A stretch of 64,000 bases of DNA from a virus: positions 17,363 to 81,362 of the IMG/VR virus record IMGVR_UViG_3300037010_002253. One strand, written 5' to 3'. The notes under the pieces are model-generated. The model was given only the letters and a program-made list of their open reading frames with translations. It ran no database searches and was not told where the DNA came from. Position 1 is the stretch's first letter; every line of letters starts with the position of its first letter. This document shows positions 1-7,331 of this stretch, in pieces. A program made the translations under genes and the position numbers.

Positions 1-129
1 AAACCGACGCCCTTGAGCACACGCCGAAGCGTTTACCAGTTCTTGCTTCGCCTCCACCGATCCGCCCGCCAAGGTGAGCCGGCCGCGTGATTGGTAGGGG
101 CTACGCCATAAGAATCACCTCGCTTTCTT

Positions 130-203
130 TGGGCGAGGGGGGTGGACTTGAACCACCATCCCGGGCGATTCCCTCCCGGTGTCCTGACTTGGACGACCCG
201 TCG
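130..203 (-). tRNA. Degenerate tRNA-like element
   Basis: On the minus strand the 3' half is a textbook tRNA: a 5-bp T stem (GGTGG/CCACC) with loop TTCAAGT at 141-157, then a 7-nt acceptor strand, one base and CCA at 132-130. The remainder can be folded as a 7-bp acceptor with one C-C mismatch (203-197 with 140-134), a 4-bp D stem GTCC/GGAC with only a 6-nt loop, and a CCGGG/CCCGG anticodon stem. The anticodon loop has 9 nt (AGGGAATCG) and lacks U33. It may be a decayed tRNA, a tRNA mimic or a chance fold; no amino acid can be assigned. Confidence 0.3.
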
Positions 204-208
204 CAGAT

Positions 209-233
209 GGGGAACGGGACCAGCCCGTTCCCC
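209..233 (-). terminator. Hairpin downstream of the acidic SAP/Tudor-like gene
   Basis: A perfect 10-bp stem (GGGGAACGGG with CCCGTTCCCC) and a 5-nt loop lie 16 nt past the stop codon of the upstream gene. No T-tract follows, so it could be a weak terminator, an mRNA 3'-end stabiliser, or a processing signal for the tRNA-like element that begins 6 nt later. Confidence 0.35.
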
Positions 234-248
234 GAGTCGCCGATGCGA

Positions 249-1316
249 CTACGACTTCTTGACGACGCGCTTCTTCGGCTCCGCCGACTTCACGCGCATC
301 TCGCTCCACTCGGCCTCACACTCCTCGCCGTCGTCGAGCGTTACGTCGCACTTGCCCTCGACGTCGTCGATGGTCTGGATCGCGCCGGGCTGCCATCCGC
401 CATCCTCGCCGAAGTTGACCTCGACCTTTGCGCCGAGGCGGAACCCCTCAGGGACCTCGAGCGTCTTCTTCTGGGGGATCTGGCCCGTCTTCTTCGACTT
501 CGGGTCCTCGGTCGTGACGACCTCGGCGTTCTTGTTGAGGAAGTCGCGGATGGCGTCGCGCATGATGCGGGCCGACTTGACGATCTTGATCTCGCCCTTG
601 CCGCTCTCGTTGATCGCCGTCGCGATCTCGGTGAGCCGCTCCACGGTTGCGCTCTCCAGCTCCTCCGAAGAGATGTCGAGGGTCTCCTCGTCCTCCTCCT
701 CCTCCTCGTCGTCCTCGTCCTCTTCCTCGTCCTCCTCCTCCTCGTCCTTGGACTTGGCAGCCTTCTTCGCAGGAGGCGCCTCATCGGTCTCCTCCGCGCC
801 GTCCGCGTCCGTGAGGTCGAGGAGCGGCTTGATCTCCTCCGGGACCTCCATCCCGATCTCGGAGGCCAGCGACGCCGCGAACTTCGCGAGGATGATGATG
901 AAGGTGTCGTGTGCCTCGACCGTGTCGTTCAGCTCGACGATCTTCTCGTTCGCCGCCGCGAGGGCAGCGACGATCTCAGAGGATACCGCGGAGGACTCTT
1001 CGTCGTCGCGCGGCTTCGCGGCGCTCCTCGCTACGCGCTTCTCCTTCGCGGGGGGCGCCTCCTCCTCCGCGGCCTCCTCCTCCTCCTCCTCGCGCGGCTT
1101 CGCTGGGGCCGACGCGACGCCCGTCTCGCTCCGCCGCACACCGGCCTTCTTCCCCGCGTTCGGGTCCGCCGGGGTGCCCTTGCCCGCCTTGACCTTCTGC
1201 GCCCTCTCGATCTCGCGCACGAGGTTGTTGAGGTCCAGGCCGCTCGGGTTGATGCCGAGCGACTTCGCGAAAACACGGAGATCCTTGAAGCCCATCTTGG
1301 AGAGGTCGGTTGCCAT
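249..1316 (-). CDS. Acidic protein with SAP-like N-terminus and Tudor-like C-terminus
   Basis: A 355-residue protein of unknown function. Residues 1-45 look like a small helix-extension-helix (SAP/LEM-like) module of the kind that binds DNA. Residues 75-110 and 185-215 are almost continuous Glu/Asp runs separated by short Lys/Ala tracts. Residues 290-340 read as a small beta-barrel resembling Tudor/agenet domains (GFRLGAKVEVNF, then alternating strands). The architecture suggests a nucleic-acid or basic-protein binding scaffold or histone-like chaperone; this is inference from composition only. An ATG start follows a purine-rich leader. It is the last protein gene of the minus-strand series before the tRNA-like element. 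Confidence 0.75.
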   Translation of the reverse strand: MATDLSKMGFKDLRVFAKSLGINPSGLDLNNLVREIERAQKVKAGKGTPADPNAGKKAGVRRSETGVASAPAKPREEEEEEAAEEEAPPAKEKRVARSAAKPRDDEESSAVSSEIVAALAAANEKIVELNDTVEAHDTFIIILAKFAASLASEIGMEVPEEIKPLLDLTDADGAEETDEAPPAKKAAKSKDEEEEDEEEDEDDEEEEEDEETLDISSEELESATVERLTEIATAINESGKGEIKIVKSARIMRDAIRDFLNKNAEVVTTEDPKSKKTGQIPQKKTLEVPEGFRLGAKVEVNFGEDGGWQPGAIQTIDDVEGKCDVTLDDGEECEAEWSEMRVKSAEPKKRVVKKS

Positions 1317-1393
1317 GACGATTCAGTTCCCTTTCATTTCCGTTTCGTGACTCCCCGAAACTACCGCGCCCCGGAGAAGAAGTAAAGAGATTT

Positions 1394-1406
1394 CTTTCCG
1401 CTATTC
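1394..1406 (-). promoter_or_regulatory. Shared leader motif GAATAGCGGAAAG
   Basis: This 13-mer in the 101-nt gap upstream of the acidic protein gene recurs with one mismatch (GAATAGCGGACAG) at 16922-16910, upstream of the ssDNA-binding candidate. Both copies are intergenic and on the coding strand, 78 and 22 nt before the start codon. It may be part of a phage promoter or a regulator site; two copies are weak evidence. Confidence 0.25.
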
Positions 1407-1417
1407 CGCCGGCCACC

Positions 1418-1768
1418 CTACGCGATAGTGAGCCGGAACTTCTTGAAGCCGCGGACCGTGTCCGCCTTGAGGGTGTGGGTCTGCTCCTCGCGGAAGCCCT
1501 CGTTGAGGGGGCAGCTCGCGCAGGACTCGAAAGAGAGCTCGCTCTCTTTGACGTGACACCATCCGCCGGGGTTGCTCTCAGTCGGAGGAGAGAACCTCTC
1601 CGCGCCTACGGGCTCGAGGCGGAGCCGCTCCCGCTCCTCAGGAGAAAGTCCCGTCACGCAGAAGACGATCCGGCGCGAGTACATCTGGACCCCCTGCTGG
1701 TTCGTCACCAGCCGTACGACCCGGTCTCGCGCCGTCGCCCAGCGCTGGCCCCGTGACCCTGTGGTCAC
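1418..1768 (-). CDS. Hypothetical protein with Cys/His residues
   Basis: A 116-residue protein of unrecognised family. The first possible start is a GTG overlapping the upstream stop (GTGA), but an internal ATG at 1684, preceded by AGGGGG, would give an 88-residue product beginning MYSRRIVF. The core has WCH followed by a C-x2-C pair (ESCASCPL), a possible metal site. The C-terminus is basic. Nothing in the neighbourhood fixes a role; it sits in a run of short accessory genes downstream of the replication block. Confidence 0.65.
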   Translation of the reverse strand: MTTGSRGQRWATARDRVVRLVTNQQGVQMYSRRIVFCVTGLSPEERERLRLEPVGAERFSPPTESNPGGWCHVKESELSFESCASCPLNEGFREEQTHTLKADTVRGFKKFRLTIA

Positions 1769-2250
1769 GCCGCCTTCGTCGAAGCCTTCTCCGCCGGCTT
1801 CGCCGCCTTCTTGTCACCGTTCCCCCTCCGACCGACCGGCTTGACGCGCCAGTACATGAGCTCGCCCCGCGTCATCACGGTCATCGGGCCGAGCTTCGGG
1901 TGAACGAAGGTCGTGGCGCCACCGAGGGACTCGAGCAGGTCGCTGAGGAACGCCTGGTTCTCCTCCTCCATCAGCTTGATCCCAGCGAAGTTCTTGTCGA
2001 GCTTCTCGATGAGCCTCGCCTGGGCCGAGGTGGGGTCCGTGACGACGCGCGGGCGCGCCTCGCCCTTCGGTGCGCGCGCCTTCTTCTCCTTCGGGGGCGC
2101 CGCCTTGGCCGCCGCGGCCGGCTTCTTGGTGGTCGAAGTGATGGGGACCTTCTTCTTGATGACGGGCATTTTCTTCCCAGTCTTGGGGGCGGCCTTCTTG
2201 GTCGACTTCACCGAGAGCTTGCCCACCTTCTTTTTGGTATTGATCTTCAT
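1765..2250 (-). CDS. Lys/Ala-rich basic protein, histone H1-like tail
   Basis: 161 residues. The first 65 are a Lys/Ala/Pro/Thr-rich tail of the kind seen in histone H1-like and other nucleic-acid-binding proteins. Residues 70-145 form a more ordered domain containing the helix LIEKLDKNFAGIKLMEEENQ and a GELMYWRVKP segment, followed by another basic tail. DNA binding or condensation is a reasonable inference; no family is recognised. ATG start with an AGAAGG ribosome site. It precedes the Glu/Asp-rich protein in the same transcript, so opposite-charge partners are conceivable. Confidence 0.7.
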   Translation of the reverse strand: MKINTKKKVGKLSVKSTKKAAPKTGKKMPVIKKKVPITSTTKKPAAAAKAAPPKEKKARAPKGEARPRVVTDPTSAQARLIEKLDKNFAGIKLMEEENQAFLSDLLESLGGATTFVHPKLGPMTVMTRGELMYWRVKPVGRRGNGDKKAAKPAEKASTKAA

Positions 2251-2265
2251 GCGAGCCTTCTTCTT

Positions 2266-2787
2266 TCAGTCCTCGAGTTCGAGAAGATGGCGGTCGAGGT
2301 CGAGGCCCTCAACCACCGCCGTGAGACACGCGACGACCTGTGCCCTCACTCCGGGATGCTCCGTCGCCTCCGGATTCGGACACGAGTAGCAGTTCCCCCG
2401 GCAGCCGAGGTTGTCGATCGACTGGTGGAGGGAACTGTAATGCGAGTCGATGACTTCCACAAGACGATCTTGCAAAACGAGGAGCTTTTTCTTCTCCTTC
2501 TCCTCCTCGTCACCACCGCCGGCAGCCACGGTAGGTGGAACGCTCCCCTTCCGCCCGAAAAGCTGGATGACCTGCGCCCCGCCCACCATGTCACTAGTCG
2601 TCGAGCTGGTCGTCGTCGTCTCGAACGACGAGATCGTAGGCCGGTTCCGGTTCACCACGTCCGCGAGAGCCTCGGCCAGCAGAAGAACGACCAGTTCGTC
2701 TGTCTTGACGTGCAGGCCGCGCGCTTCCGCGACCGCTACCGCCGCCGCCAGCACTGTCTCGCGCTCGTTCTGTGTCCAGTCGAACAT
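2266..2787 (-). CDS. Hypothetical protein with CxxxCxxC motif
   Basis: 173 residues, ATG preceded by AGAGGA at good spacing. The N-terminal 50 residues form two Ala/Leu-rich helices, followed by a Thr/Ser-rich linker, a coiled-coil-like basic helix and a cysteine cluster (CRGNCYSC, about residues 130-137) that could bind a metal. The C-terminus is helical. No family is recognised. The N-terminal coding region overlaps the end of the preceding gene by 194 nt in another frame. Confidence 0.65.
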   Translation of the reverse strand: MFDWTQNERETVLAAAVAVAEARGLHVKTDELVVLLLAEALADVVNRNRPTISSFETTTTSSTTSDMVGGAQVIQLFGRKGSVPPTVAAGGGDEEEKEKKKLLVLQDRLVEVIDSHYSSLHQSIDNLGCRGNCYSCPNPEATEHPGVRAQVVACLTAVVEGLDLDRHLLELED

Positions 2788-2986
2788 TGTATAGCGTCCT
2801 CTTGATCTGGTTTGCTTGTCTGGTGGAAATCGAGAGCTTGTACTTGATCGCTCCTGGGATGTTGCACACCTTACACTCTCGGTATCGAGCGAGGGCGCAC
2901 ACCTCGCGGGACTTCTGGTGTTCGTACGCCCAGCACCACAAGTACAGGGGCAGGCGGAACTCCTTCGCCTTTACCTCTTCGACCAT
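2594..2986 (-). CDS. Small Cys-containing protein overlapping the next gene
   Basis: The ATG at 2986 with GGAGG four bases upstream is preferred over a TTG at 3046 that abuts folE. The first 65 residues look like real protein (LPLYLWCWAYEHQ, then a C-x2-C pair in YRECKVCN). The last 65 are Gly/Arg-rich low complexity lying inside the next gene in another frame, and may be an unselected read-through tail or the product of a sequence error. Function unknown. It fills the 255-nt space between folE and the next gene. Confidence 0.5.
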   Translation of the reverse strand: MVEEVKAKEFRLPLYLWCWAYEHQKSREVCALARYRECKVCNIPGAIKYKLSISTRQANQIKRTLYNVRLDTERARDSAGGGGSGRGSARPARQDRRTGRSSAGRGSRGRGEPEPAYDLVVRDDDDQLDD

Positions 2987-3042
2987 GTCGCCTCCGTCGT
3001 CCGTAAGTGACTCCAAGATATTACCCCGGGACGGACCGACAA

Positions 3043-3693
3043 TCAAGAGGTTTTCTTTACCCTCGCGAGGTGCTGGTTGAACTCAGACTTCACGTCGGGC
3101 CGTGTCGCGACGCCTCGGAGGGCGGCCGTGGAAGTGATGGAACCCGCTTTCTGCACGCCGCGCATGATCATGCAGTAGTGGGACGCCTCCATCACCACAA
3201 AGACCCCCGCCGGATCCACGAGGTCAACGAAGAAGTCAGCGACCTCTAGCGTCAGCCGCTCCTGAGTCTGGAGCTTGTGTGAGAAGAAGTCGACGATCCG
3301 CGGGATCTTCGACAGCCCGACGATCCGCTTCCTGGGGATGTACCCGACGTGTGCCACGCCGACGAAGGGGAGCATGTGGTGGGCGCAGAGAGACGCGAAG
3401 GGCACGTCCGCCACCATCACGATCTCGTTGTACCCGTCGGCGTCGAAGGTGGTCAGCTTCGCAAGGAACTCCGCTCGCTTATCGTCGCGGTACGACGAGA
3501 GCAGCTCGTCGTAGTACATACGAGCCACCCGCATCGGGGTGTTGGCGAGGTCGAGGTGAGCGGACTCTAGGATGGGAAGCCCATCGAGGACCTTCTCCAA
3601 CGACTCTGATAGCCGGTTCAGTGTCTCGTCGCGGTCGTCGGAACCTGCATCTCGCGTCGAAGGCTGCTTCGCGCGTCGCCGAGTAGCTCGCAT
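3043..3693 (-). CDS. folE: GTP cyclohydrolase I
   Basis: Converts GTP to 7,8-dihydroneopterin triphosphate, the first step of preQ0 synthesis. The zinc and active-site signatures are present: SLCAHHMLPFVG, and SHYCMIMRGVQKAGS near the end. The ATG at 3693 with AGGAG upstream gives 216 residues; a GTG at 3735 would add 14 residues that are not typical of the family. It clusters with queE and queD, which indicates a 7-deazaguanine role rather than folate synthesis. A small gene overlaps its 5' end. Confidence 0.93.
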   Translation of the reverse strand: MRATRRRAKQPSTRDAGSDDRDETLNRLSESLEKVLDGLPILESAHLDLANTPMRVARMYYDELLSSYRDDKRAEFLAKLTTFDADGYNEIVMVADVPFASLCAHHMLPFVGVAHVGYIPRKRIVGLSKIPRIVDFFSHKLQTQERLTLEVADFFVDLVDPAGVFVVMEASHYCMIMRGVQKAGSITSTAALRGVATRPDVKSEFNQHLARVKKTS

Positions 3694-3839
3694 GTCGTCC
3701 CAGTCTCCTGGATACCCGCCGTGTGGATGTCGCACTCCGACCCATCGGCGTCGTCACGCTCGACGACGATGACGAGACGATGGCCCGTCAGGGTCTCAAC
3801 CCTTCCCGTCCGCTCGTCCGTCACCATCACCGAGAACAT
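3618..3839 (-). CDS. Small hypothetical protein between queE and folE
   Basis: 73 residues from an ATG with GAGG eight bases upstream. The first 50 residues alternate charged and hydrophobic residues (GHRLVIVVERDDADG) and look like a small beta-rich domain. The tail overlaps the start of folE by 76 nt in another frame. No family is recognised. It may be a real small gene translated between queE and folE, or a leader that couples their translation. Confidence 0.45.
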   Translation of the reverse strand: MFSVMVTDERTGRVETLTGHRLVIVVERDDADGSECDIHTAGIQETGTTCELLGDARSSLRREMQVPTTATRH

Positions 3840-3844
3840 GGCGT

Positions 3845-4546
3845 TCACCTCAAGGAGTAAAGGAGCTTGTGTGCTTGGGGGAGTACACGCACATCTGGTG
3901 CACTTGTCAACCCAACCCGCCGCAGGCTGACGAAGTATTCGGTGACTTCTAGAAGAAACTCCCGCCCCTTGCTGTACTCGGGCTGCACGACGAAGTGAGG
4001 GGGGTTTCCTGCGCTACCCCACAAATCCTTCACGTCCTTGAACAGCTCGTTCGCATCGTGAACTTCCTCCCGAGTCGAGACGACGATCTTGATCTGCGTC
4101 TCCCGCTTCCGTCCGTGGTCCCGCTGGGTCACGAGAAAGCGGTACAGGTCCGCCACCATCCGCGGATGGTGCAGCTTCGGGGAGATGGAGAGGAGGTCCG
4201 CCGCGAAGCAAAGCTCCTGGTGGAAGAGGCTCCCCTGGGTTTCGACGGTGACGTGTCGCCCGGTGAGCCCGAGCCGGTACGCCAGCGTCGTGCACTCCTC
4301 GGCCTGTAGGAACGGGTTCCCTCCTGTGATGACGACGTGACGGATCCCGTAGGACTTCACGTCCTGCACGACTTCATCGACCGTCCTCTCGGCGCCGGCC
4401 TTCGCGTCCCACGACCCCTTGGTGTCGCACCAGGAGCAAGTGAACTCGCACCCTTGCAGGCGCACGAAGACGCTGGGCATCCCGACCAGGACGCCCTCGC
4501 CCTGGACCGTGGGCCAGCAGTACCCCTCGAAATCTACGACGCGCAT
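3845..4546 (-). CDS. queE: 7-carboxy-7-deazaguanine synthase (radical SAM)
   Basis: 233 residues. QueE rearranges 6-carboxytetrahydropterin to 7-carboxy-7-deazaguanine. The SAM-cluster motif C-x3-C-x2-C is seen in LQGCEFTCSWCDTKGSWD, preceded by the family's PTVQGEG signature, with TGGNPF and VETQGS further on. The ATG at 4546 overlaps the queD stop (ATGA) and has AAGGAG eight bases upstream, so the in-frame extension to 4585 is not needed. Length and motifs are normal for an active enzyme. Confidence 0.93.
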   Translation of the reverse strand: MRVVDFEGYCWPTVQGEGVLVGMPSVFVRLQGCEFTCSWCDTKGSWDAKAGAERTVDEVVQDVKSYGIRHVVITGGNPFLQAEECTTLAYRLGLTGRHVTVETQGSLFHQELCFAADLLSISPKLHHPRMVADLYRFLVTQRDHGRKRETQIKIVVSTREEVHDANELFKDVKDLWGSAGNPPHFVVQPEYSKGREFLLEVTEYFVSLRRVGLTSAPDVRVLPQAHKLLYSLR

Positions 4547-4947
4547 CAGGCCAGCTCCTTCGTGGGAAGGACGATCTGCGCCCACGAGGTCTCCGTCTCG
4601 AAGACGGTGACGGATTCAAGGCCCACCTCCGCGTCCGCATCCATCGCCAGGAGAAGGCCGCAGACCTTGTCCACGATCCACGCCGCGATGTTCTCGGCGC
4701 TGGGGTTCTTCGCCTTGAACTCCGGCAGGTCGTTCAGGGTCTTGTGGTCGAGGGCGTTCCGCACGGCCTTGAGCACGTTGAAATCGAGGAGGAACCCGGT
4801 CTCGTCGAGCTTCTCCCCGTACAGGACGATCTCCGCCTTGTAGCTGTGCCCATGTAGGTTTCCGCAGGGGTGGTCGTTGGGCAGGCCCTTGAGGACGTGG
4901 GCGGCTTCCCACCTGATCGTCTTCCCGATTCTGTAGAGAGCGTTCAC
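4546..4947 (-). CDS. queD: 6-carboxy-5,6,7,8-tetrahydropterin synthase
   Basis: 133 residues, of usual size for QueD/PTPS enzymes. Zinc ligands His17, His32 and His34 sit in AAHVLKG and NLHGHSYK, and the catalytic cysteine is in HPCGN. It converts dihydroneopterin triphosphate to the QueE substrate. Its start overlaps the end of the upstream NlpC/P60-like gene and its stop overlaps queE (ATGA at both ends), so queD-queE-folE form a translationally coupled block. Confidence 0.93.
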   Translation of the reverse strand: MNALYRIGKTIRWEAAHVLKGLPNDHPCGNLHGHSYKAEIVLYGEKLDETGFLLDFNVLKAVRNALDHKTLNDLPEFKAKNPSAENIAAWIVDKVCGLLLAMDADAEVGLESVTVFETETSWAQIVLPTKELA

Positions 4948-5537
4948 TTGTCTTGCTCCTGTTCCCCATCCGGGAACGGCAGCTTCTCGATGTTGACGAT
5001 CTCCCGCACCATGCGGTGAATCGTCCCGTGTTCATCCCAGAGCACGCCGAAAGAATAGAACCAGCGGTGCTCGGATTCCAGGATGATCTCATTCCCTTCC
5101 GCGTCCCGCTGCCCGCCTTCGATGACGCGCACCTTCCAGCAGGCGGACTCCTTGTCCTTCGTGACCTCTTCGACGAGGAAAACGTGTTCATCCCCACCGC
5201 CATCCGAACCACCGCCGACGCGAACCCAATCACCAGGCTCCGGGAAGTCGTACCGCTCTCGAACCGCGTTGCTCGCTCGCGCGATGGTGGACAGGTTCGC
5301 CATCGCGAACCCCATGGTGTAGTAGCGGAGGACAGGGGACTGGAGTCCCATGAGCCGCAGGAACCCCGCGATGACGAGGGCGCAGCCGGAGGTCTTCTTG
5401 CCGGCGTAGTAGTCACGCATCCTCGGAGGGTCTTCCGGGGCCATCAGGAGGTCGACGTACCTCTCGCGTTGCTCCGTGACCCCGCAACCGATGAACAGCC
5501 GTGCTACCTCGACGATTCTTTCCCTGATGGTCGGCAT
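4944..5537 (-). CDS. NlpC/P60-like cysteine peptidase candidate
   Basis: 197 residues. A Cys in SGCALVIAGFLR, a downstream PGDWVRVGGG strand and a His in DEHVFLVEEV follow the Cys-PGD-His order of NlpC/P60 and CHAP papain-like amidases. This makes it a candidate peptidoglycan hydrolase or endolysin. There is no signal peptide or cell-wall-binding domain, and it sits next to queD rather than to the holin candidate. The ATG is preceded by AGGAAAGG. A non-lytic role is possible. Confidence 0.6.
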   Translation of the reverse strand: MPTIRERIVEVARLFIGCGVTEQRERYVDLLMAPEDPPRMRDYYAGKKTSGCALVIAGFLRLMGLQSPVLRYYTMGFAMANLSTIARASNAVRERYDFPEPGDWVRVGGGSDGGGDEHVFLVEEVTKDKESACWKVRVIEGGQRDAEGNEIILESEHRWFYSFGVLWDEHGTIHRMVREIVNIEKLPFPDGEQEQDK

Positions 5538-5588
5538 CTCGCTACCCTTTCCTCACCCCGGCACTCCGGTGGAACAGGAGACACTCTA

Positions 5589-6281
5589 ATGCAAATCGCC
5601 TTGCTCAGCACCTCGAAGAAGGTACCGCTCGCGCTTCTCAGCAAGATCGCTTACGCGACCACCAAGCAGCTCAAGGAGTTCTGCGCGGATTGGGATCTCG
5701 CCGCGTCGTCCGTCATCCCCTGGGATGCGTCCGACCGCGCCTCCGCGCCGCCCACCCGCATCTGGATCGTCGACAGCGCGGCGGACCTACAGAACGCCCT
5801 CGGCGCCCACTGGATCGACCCCGACACGGGTCTCCCGACCGGCAAGGTCCTGGTGGACGTCATCCTCGCAAACGGGGGCACCCTCACCGATGGGCCCGTC
5901 TCCGTCTCCGCGATCGCGTCCCACGAGATCCTCGAGCTACGCGCCGACCCTTCCGCGAATATCAACGTCGCGATGCCCGACGGGAGAATGGTCGCCTACG
6001 AGTCGGCCGACCCTGTCGAAGACGGGGGGTACCCAGTCATCCTGCACGACCGCTCGCTCGTCTGGGTCTCGAACTACGTGCTCCCCGACTGGTTCAACGT
6101 GGGAAGCAAGACTCGTCGCTTCGACAAGATGGGGCTGCTCAAGGCGCCGTTCACAATGACCGACGGCGGCTACATGATCATCGACAACCAACCCGTCTTC
6201 GGCTTCGGGGTCCCAGAATGGAAGAAGGAGGCGAAGCTCACCCCCTTCTCCCGTACCGGACGCCGTCTCGTGACGGCCTAG
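5589..6281 (+). CDS. Lone plus-strand gene with HExxE motif
   Basis: 230 residues from an ATG with AGGAG at 9-nt spacing. It is the only convincing plus-strand gene in the window. Residues 110-130 contain ASHEILELRADP, an HExxE motif followed by Asp-Pro that resembles metal-binding helices of proteins of unknown function in actinobacteria and phages. The C-terminal half is beta-rich with many Trp/Tyr/Phe. It diverges from the NlpC/P60-like gene across only 51 nt and converges on the next minus gene with a 4-nt overlap, the layout of a separately transcribed cargo gene (moron). Function unknown; a metalloprotease-like or virion role is possible. Confidence 0.8.
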   Translation: MQIALLSTSKKVPLALLSKIAYATTKQLKEFCADWDLAASSVIPWDASDRASAPPTRIWIVDSAADLQNALGAHWIDPDTGLPTGKVLVDVILANGGTLTDGPVSVSAIASHEILELRADPSANINVAMPDGRMVAYESADPVEDGGYPVILHDRSLVWVSNYVLPDWFNVGSKTRRFDKMGLLKAPFTMTDGGYMIIDNQPVFGFGVPEWKKEAKLTPFSRTGRRLVTA

Positions 6282-6517
6282 AAGAGCGACTCGTTCGCAA
6301 CCTTGTAGGCGAACTGGGCGACCTGCCCAAGGCGATGCTGGATGATCGTCAACTCCTCCTGGGCGTCATGCAGGTCCTCGGACAGCTCCAGGTACGCCGC
6401 CTGGAGCTGTTTGAGGTCCAGGCCGGCGATCTCCGCCGCGGCCTTCGCCTTGTTGAACTTGTTGAACTTGATCTCGGGGGCCGTGAAGAACGCCTTCTTG
6501 CTTGCCACGTGAATCAC
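6278..6517 (-). CDS. Small helical protein
   Basis: 79 residues from a GTG that overlaps the stop of the Cys/Lys microprotein gene (GTGA), implying translational coupling. The sequence is nearly all helix with a heptad-like pattern (LDLKQLQAAYLELSEDLHDA) and probably forms a coiled coil. No family is recognised. Its 3' end overlaps the 3' end of the plus-strand gene by 4 nt. Confidence 0.65.
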   Translation of the reverse strand: MIHVASKKAFFTAPEIKFNKFNKAKAAAEIAGLDLKQLQAAYLELSEDLHDAQEELTIIQHRLGQVAQFAYKVANESLF

Positions 6518-6606
6518 TTGCCTTTCTTTGTCTTCTTCTTCTTCTTCGCTTCGGGCTTGTCACAGCCCTTCTTCCCGCAGTTCGTCTTACCCTTGCAGCA
6601 ACACAT
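6514..6606 (-). CDS. 30-residue Cys- and Lys-rich microprotein
   Basis: The ATG at 6606 follows AGGTGGAGAA, and the stop overlaps the start of the next gene. The product has five cysteines in its first 15 residues (MCCCKGKTNCGKKGC) and a C-terminal tail of mostly lysine. It could be a metal-binding or nucleic-acid-binding microprotein. The ribosome site, the snug fit between neighbours and the GTGA coupling support reality; function unknown. Confidence 0.6.
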   Translation of the reverse strand: MCCCKGKTNCGKKGCDKPEAKKKKKTKKGK

Positions 6607-6618
6607 CGCGTTCTCCAC

Positions 6619-7059
6619 CTAGCCGGCGCTCATCGCGATCGAGAGGCATCCGAGGTGGTAGACCCCGGGGCTCACCTTCGCGCCATCCGCCACGGGAACC
6701 GCCGACCCGTCCACCGGCAGCCCGCAGATCACGCACGTCTGTGGGGGAGGGCCCTGCTCCTCCTCGGGGACGTCGAGGGTCGTGACGAGGGCGCTGTCCG
6801 CCGCGAGCTGCTCCTGGTTCCTCGCCGCATCGAGGAAAGCGATCTTGTTCTCCTCTCGTGTCAGATCGTTCGCGATGCTCTGGTAGACCGACGCGAGACC
6901 CGCATGACCGTGGGAAAGCATCTTGCTCAGCTTCGCCACGAGGGAGAGACGGTCCGTCACCGGACCACAGCAGCCCGGTTCCTTCTCATGAACGTGGAGG
7001 AGTGGGGGGGCCGGCTGGGTGTCCGGGGGATGGGGGATGGTGCCGTCGAACGTCTTCAT
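6619..7059 (-). CDS. Hypothetical protein with C-terminal zinc-ribbon-like motif
   Basis: 146 residues. A central helical region (about 35-85) is followed by a C-terminal CVICG pair and a VYHLGC motif, consistent with a small C2HC-type zinc knuckle. The N-terminus is Pro/His-rich with a CC pair. The start overlaps the preceding stop (ATGA). No family or role is recognised. Confidence 0.65.
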   Translation of the reverse strand: MKTFDGTIPHPPDTQPAPPLLHVHEKEPGCCGPVTDRLSLVAKLSKMLSHGHAGLASVYQSIANDLTREENKIAFLDAARNQEQLAADSALVTTLDVPEEEQGPPPQTCVICGLPVDGSAVPVADGAKVSPGVYHLGCLSIAMSAG

Positions 7060-7322
7060 CAGTTGCTCACCTCCGCGAGGACCGCGCTGGCCGCCCTCGC
7101 CTTCTTGTACGCCGTCTCCGCCGCGGCCTGCGCCGCTTCCTTGGTCGCCCCCTCCCCCTGCATCTGGATGACGCAGAGGTGGCTGCCGTTCTCACGCGTG
7201 GAGACGACGAGCCAACCGAACCCGCCATCGTCCGTCGCCTCGATGAAGCACTCGTCACTCGCTGGGATGCCTTCCATCTCGACGCGCGCGAACTTCTTTT
7301 CCTGCCACTCAGGCAAAGCCAT
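7059..7322 (-). CDS. Hypothetical protein
   Basis: 87 residues. Beta-strand-like N-terminal segments (GWLVVSTRENGSHLCVIQM) are followed by an Ala-rich C-terminal helix, an alpha/beta layout often seen in small phage proteins. Its stop overlaps the next ATG. No family is recognised. Confidence 0.65.
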   Translation of the reverse strand: MALPEWQEKKFARVEMEGIPASDECFIEATDDGGFGWLVVSTRENGSHLCVIQMQGEGATKEAAQAAAETAYKKARAASAVLAEVSN

Positions 7323-7331
7323 TCTCTTCTC

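Noticed and set aside
1-129. Possible end of a protein gene at the left edge
   Set aside because: Short open frames exist on the minus strand but none has a start with ribosome site or recognisable sequence.
4616-5416. 266-aa minus-strand frame overlapping queD
   Set aside because: Overlaps two well-supported genes in another frame and lacks domains.
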